Shown here: one piece after another, positions 59,592 to 64,000 of the stretch | How the letters are laid out: the number at the start of each line of letters is the position of its first letter | How positions within the stretch are numbered: position 1 is the first letter of the stretch | Assembly (NCBI GenBank): GCA_029851415.1 | Contig: CM056741.1 | Coordinates: 144,882,522-144,946,521 of the forward strand | From: Eretmocerus hayati | Taxonomy: Eukaryota; Arthropoda; Insecta; Hymenoptera; Aphelinidae | Direction: 5' to 3' | Length of the DNA stretch: 64,000 bases | The notes under the pieces: model-generated | Database searches by the model: none | What the model saw: the letters and a program-made list of their open reading frames with translations, nothing else | What the model was told of the DNA's origin: nothing | Position numbers and translations under genes: made by a program

Positions 59592-62500
59592 GTCCGTGTT
59601 TCTCACACCTTCCTCGATCTTTCTCTTTTCTGCACACTCTTTTTCTTCGATTCTCTGCATGCAAGCTCCTCTCTATACTATTATTACATCTTGACGAAAT
59701 TCTTCTCCTGGCTCTCGTTGAAATTGACCTGCTCGCTAGCTTTTGTGCACACGCTCTCGAGAGAATTACGTTTTTTAAGGCAACCCTTGCAGCCAGCATC
59801 TCATCAGTAAATTTGCGGTACACTTTGATGAGTCACACCCAATTCAAAGCGAGACTAGGGCATGGGCACGTTTCTGCGATGCTTCAACACTCTTTTCTCA
59901 TCTTCTGTCTCGCTATTTCAAACAATTATTTCAGCACTCATTTCCTTTCTCTTATTCTGCTTCTCTAACTTGAGCTCGGCTTGCATTTGCGCTTGGGACA
60001 CAGTTTTGCTCGACCACAACTCGTGCACACGTGTGGATGCTCGTGAATTTTGCCCAAAAGGGGGACAAGATGAGAGACTTACCGGGTCATTTGGATGCTA
60101 GGTCGAGATATTTTTGAAAAAAAGCGAATTCCGATGTGAAAGACGTTTTGTAGCTTTAGTTTTCAACCACCAAGGTCTCAATTTTTGACTAACTTGGATC
60201 CGTTAGAGTTGTATGGCGCCATTCACTGGATTTACTTTCAAATACTAAATTAATTTGGAAGATCCTTTGAAATTTCACTTGAAAGAGCACGCTAAGTCTT
60301 GGAATGTTATGTTTCGGATCATAATATGAACCTGAAGCTAACCTGAACTTAATGAGTCTCGTGAGTCTTGTACCACGACTGAGAAAAATTAGTTTTGAAA
60401 CTGTCATCCTGAGTATCTCAAAATCTAGCATGGTTTTGCAAGCAGTTTTTCCAAGGATTTTCCAAATTCAGTAATGCATCGCAAAGTATCTCCGGCTGGA
60501 GATTATTTCATGTTTCATTCTTTGGAGACTCCTGATGTGGGTTTTGCCTTCAGAACTAAAATCTGAATGACCATCGAATCTCGTTCTTGTTCATCCTCTG
60601 TTTATTCCTTTTGAATTATTCGGGGAAAACACTATTCATGAGTTCTGTTGGCACATCAATGAGTTACAGAATATTCAAAAAGAGACAATGAAATAATCAT
60701 ATGCAGAGTCAACAATCAATTTTTCAAAAAAAATTCTTGAACAGTGATGATAGTCACTGTTGTAGGGATTTCGATGAAAAAATGTTGCAAAATAATCATG
60801 CATCCTCTAAATAACCAACTATATTTTGTACGAGTGCAGGATGTGCTAATTATAATTTTGGTTCGGAGTTTGAAGCTGTTGAATTAGCGTGTGGGGTGGT
60901 GTTATCACGAATTCATAATCATTCGGTATCATAGAGGATACTGAATGATCTGTCCGAGTGGAAGCTTTCATTTAACATTGATTGTGAGTGCGACCAGTGT
61001 GCTACATATTACCGTCAATCAAACGAGCTCACACATGCTTGAATATATTATACACACACAGGATTGGAGTTAACGCTTGCATTGCAAATGCCTATTGTTG
61101 AGGTTTGATTGGAATTAGGATTACTGTAACAGCAAGCTTGTTTGATCATAGTTGCGGCATCGTTTACAATAGACCTGGAAGCTTCATCAGTTTGGGTCTA
61201 TAATAACGCTCGTTTTCCATTGATGAGAATCATCGAAATCACATGAATATATTGTAACATATTTGTAATGCATTGCGTATTATGCGCACACATATCACAA
61301 ATCACAGACTACAATACACGCCCCATTCACTGCGTCTCGTAAAATTCATCGTGGGGAAGCCAGCAACACGCAAAAATTGCAAATTGAAATGTGGCTCACT
61401 TTTCACAGCTGAGAATGAGAAGAGCAGGCTACAAAGAAGATATAGAGGCTGACGAATGGGTGGAAAGAGAGCTCTGAATGAGATGCTGCTACAGCATCGA
61501 TATATCTCTTCCACAACCTCACTCGTGATGTGTTGTACATACACGAATATTTACCCACACTATAATATAACCGAGACGCACATGTATATAAACATCCCTC
61601 TAACACCTTGTTCTCATCACGTGTGAACTTACACAGGGGCATGACTCTGCAAAGGAGTCAAAATGTACACGAGAAAACCTGGGGAGGAAAATGCTGTTAC
61701 GGTCTTGACTTTGACGTACGACTTGGTTTACGGACATCAAGCGGAGGCGCGCTTATGAGCGCAAGAAAAAATGCAAACCCGTTAAAGTCCGACACGTCTG
61801 ACCCACCCAGAAGACCATATACAAATTGGCCGCTTCGGAGCTTATTCACGACTCTGTATACGCCTGCCAACAGTTACTCCGAATAACCAGCTTCTTTTTT
61901 TGTATTATATAGATACAGGGGTGGTTTGTATAAAGGGTTGCTTTATCGTGAGCGCCAATCCGGTTTCGATGACCGACCATTCGGGGTATACAGTACAGTG
62001 ATGTGGGTGTTCGGTCGGGCGATGGTAGTATCGCGTGATATCCGGTGAACTTGCGGTTCACTATACCGTAATGAAATCGTTACTCGGACGGGGGACTTGC
62101 AAGTGGCTGTTCCAATCAATTTTCAAGCTCGGCCTTATCTCGATGATCGGCTTACGCTCGATTGACGTGGGTATCGTTCCGCATTTTGTATCTGCATGAG
62201 CGATTTTTCTATTTTCTATCTGGGGCCATTTGTCGATCCGATCCAAAATTTTAGTATGGGAATCTTCACAAATTTAATGAGATGCATTTTTCGGAAAAAA
62301 CGGATAGAATAAACTGAAGTCGAAAAAATTTGGAACAAATAAAAATGAATGATGTCGACATTGGAAACAGTCTTACGACACCGTACATAAAAACTTGAAA
62401 AAAATCTGAAAATCTTTTTTCATTCTTTAGTGTAGAAGTGAATTTATTAAAAATCGATTCTCAAATATTAGACCACTTGCTCGAGAATGAACTTTTAGCT

Positions 62501-63890
62501 TTCGGAAAGACGTTCAAATGATGAGTTGCCACCAAAAGCTAGTCTCAAGAAAGTAAATAATAGGGAAATCTAAAAATCGAAAAATTATTGGTCTTCATTT
62601 TCTTCATTACAAATGAGCTTTTCTCAAGATTCCATTTCCACTCAATATAATTTGTTAACAGCTGGAATTAATTTAGGTTTTTCTAAATTTGTCCAATGTT
62701 TCCATCAAAAATCACCTGTCACTGACCAAAATACGGTTCGAGTAATATTCTCCTTTCAAGTATTTTGAAAAGAGAAGAGTTATGGGTCAAATGAAGATCG
62801 GAAAATTTTTATTCCTGTTAATTTTGTTGCTAATCATCATGATGCTTATCCGTCTTTGATATTTCTGAAATGAGACAATTCTGAAATGTTGAAAGCTGAT
62901 TTTGCAGAGCGCGAGTTGGATGTTTAAAGAGTTATCTTTACCAAACTTTGTAATTTTCGTGATTTGGAGCAATGTAAAATTAATTCACGTGCTTACTCCT
63001 TCTTAAAAGTTTCTCCATCTCCGTGACATTTTCTAATTGCTCTAGTAAACTAACCAAGAACACGCTACTGTAGCCTCTCATTATAGTTTGTAAAAGTTGA
63101 AACGTGAGCAAGTTGTGCGATGAGCCACAAGACTTACAGTCCGCACTGCGCGACTAGTAGTTTAAAAAATTTTTCTCGTGTTTATGCATCGTGCGCCCGT
63201 GCATGAAACATCACGATGCCACACGATAAGCAGCAGAGCAGTAGACTCTTGGTTCCATAATGAAATGCAATTTCCTCGAGATGAGGAAAGCCATATACAA
63301 TATAGAACTGCTGCAAACACGGCGGAATGCAAAACCGAGACATCGTTATTTCGCAATATGATGCACACTATAGGTCCACGAATACACTTGTATAGAGCAA
63401 ATTTTGGATTTGATAGCCACTCAGGCCGTTGTCGAAATCGATTTACTGCATATAATCATATAATACTCTCATAGTCTACTCATACTCCACTCGAAGGACA
63501 GTGATTATAGAGATATGAGATAGGCGTACGTAGCATAATATCCGCATAATTAGCTAATGCAACATCGCTGCGCTACAATTACAAGCTTGATATAACAGAA
63601 CAAATGCTTTTCCACGTAGAAATAGACAAGCTGGACGATGAACGACCCGATTCTAATATCGAACCGTTGTACATACAATAACATATCCTATAGAGTAATG
63701 GCATTTTCCTCCAGAGGGCCACTGCAGTATGTAAAAAATATGGCTGCTAGAGAAAGAATATTTTCATCAACAATTTCCATCACTAATTTTGTAGCAGCCT
63801 GTGAAACACCAAAAAGAAAAATGTTTGGCTAGCCGAGCTTGCAGCTGAATAAGCGATTTTTACGCATAAGACTCGATATAATATTTTCAG
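59592..63890. other. Intron 6, no recognised feature
   Basis: Only short frames without domains (for example 63178-63474). No repeat copies matched. It ends in acceptor ATAATATTTTCAG at 63878-63890. Confidence 0.45.
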
Positions 63891-64000
63891 CATCTGCACT
63901 GGTCGAACCATCACGTGGATTCCGTCGATAGCGGCGGTGGCGGTGGTACAAATTGGTCCAAGACCACAAGGCCACGCGTTAACAGCGCCATCGACGTTGC
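63891..64000 (+). CDS. FN3 membrane protein, coding exon 7 (partial at window edge)
   Basis: The exon continues the tail from residue 255 (HLHWSNHHVDSVDS, a short glycine run, TNWSKTTRPRVNSAIDV) and runs off the window after 36 codons and two bases. It starts in phase 0 as exon 6 requires. There is no stop yet, so the protein is longer than 290 residues. Human FNDC5, by comparison, has just over 200. The extra length lies in the cytoplasmic tail. Confidence 0.8.

Overview
The window is eukaryotic nuclear DNA, most likely from an insect or another arthropod. It is AT-rich, almost entirely non-coding, and dense in DNA-transposon relics. The short coding blocks carry GT..AG splice borders. I see no rRNA or tRNA genes, operons or bacterial-type genes. 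The species cannot be read from the sequence.

Only one protein-coding gene is supported, on the + strand, in seven coding exons between 18730 and the right edge. The borders agree in phase throughout, giving 290 codons plus 2 bases before the window ends. The protein begins with a signal peptide, followed by one fibronectin type III domain split over two exons, a proline-rich stalk, one transmembrane helix and a basic, low-complexity cytoplasmic tail. This is the layout of the FNDC4/FNDC5 type of small single-pass FN3 membrane protein. Introns run from 2.9 to 15.9 kb. A TATA promoter with a cluster of five CACGTG boxes lies at 398-748. It could serve a far-upstream 5' UTR exon of the same gene, but that link is unproven.

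Layout: 1-1050, promoter-like GC-rich block. 2085-2916, two adjacent MITEs. 4482-10017, a 5.5 kb element with very long inverted repeats and a 9-bp target duplication, itself hit by at least four later insertions. 12227-15172, paired hairpins and a MITE split by a 2.4 kb palindrome. 16351-17792, a second large palindrome. 18354-18784, putative 5' UTR and first coding exon. 18785-63890, introns holding pogo-like, hAT-like, Tourist-like and foldback elements plus a 10-bp periodic array. 49109-57356, a pair of head-to-head minisatellite arrays built on a 129-bp unit that appear to be the two inverted ends of a single 8.2 kb element. 63891-64000, last visible exon.

The most unusual structures are the array-ended element in the largest intron, the nested 5.5 kb element and the 2.4 kb palindrome. 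The long open frames inside the arrays and palindromes are by-products of repeat structure, not genes.
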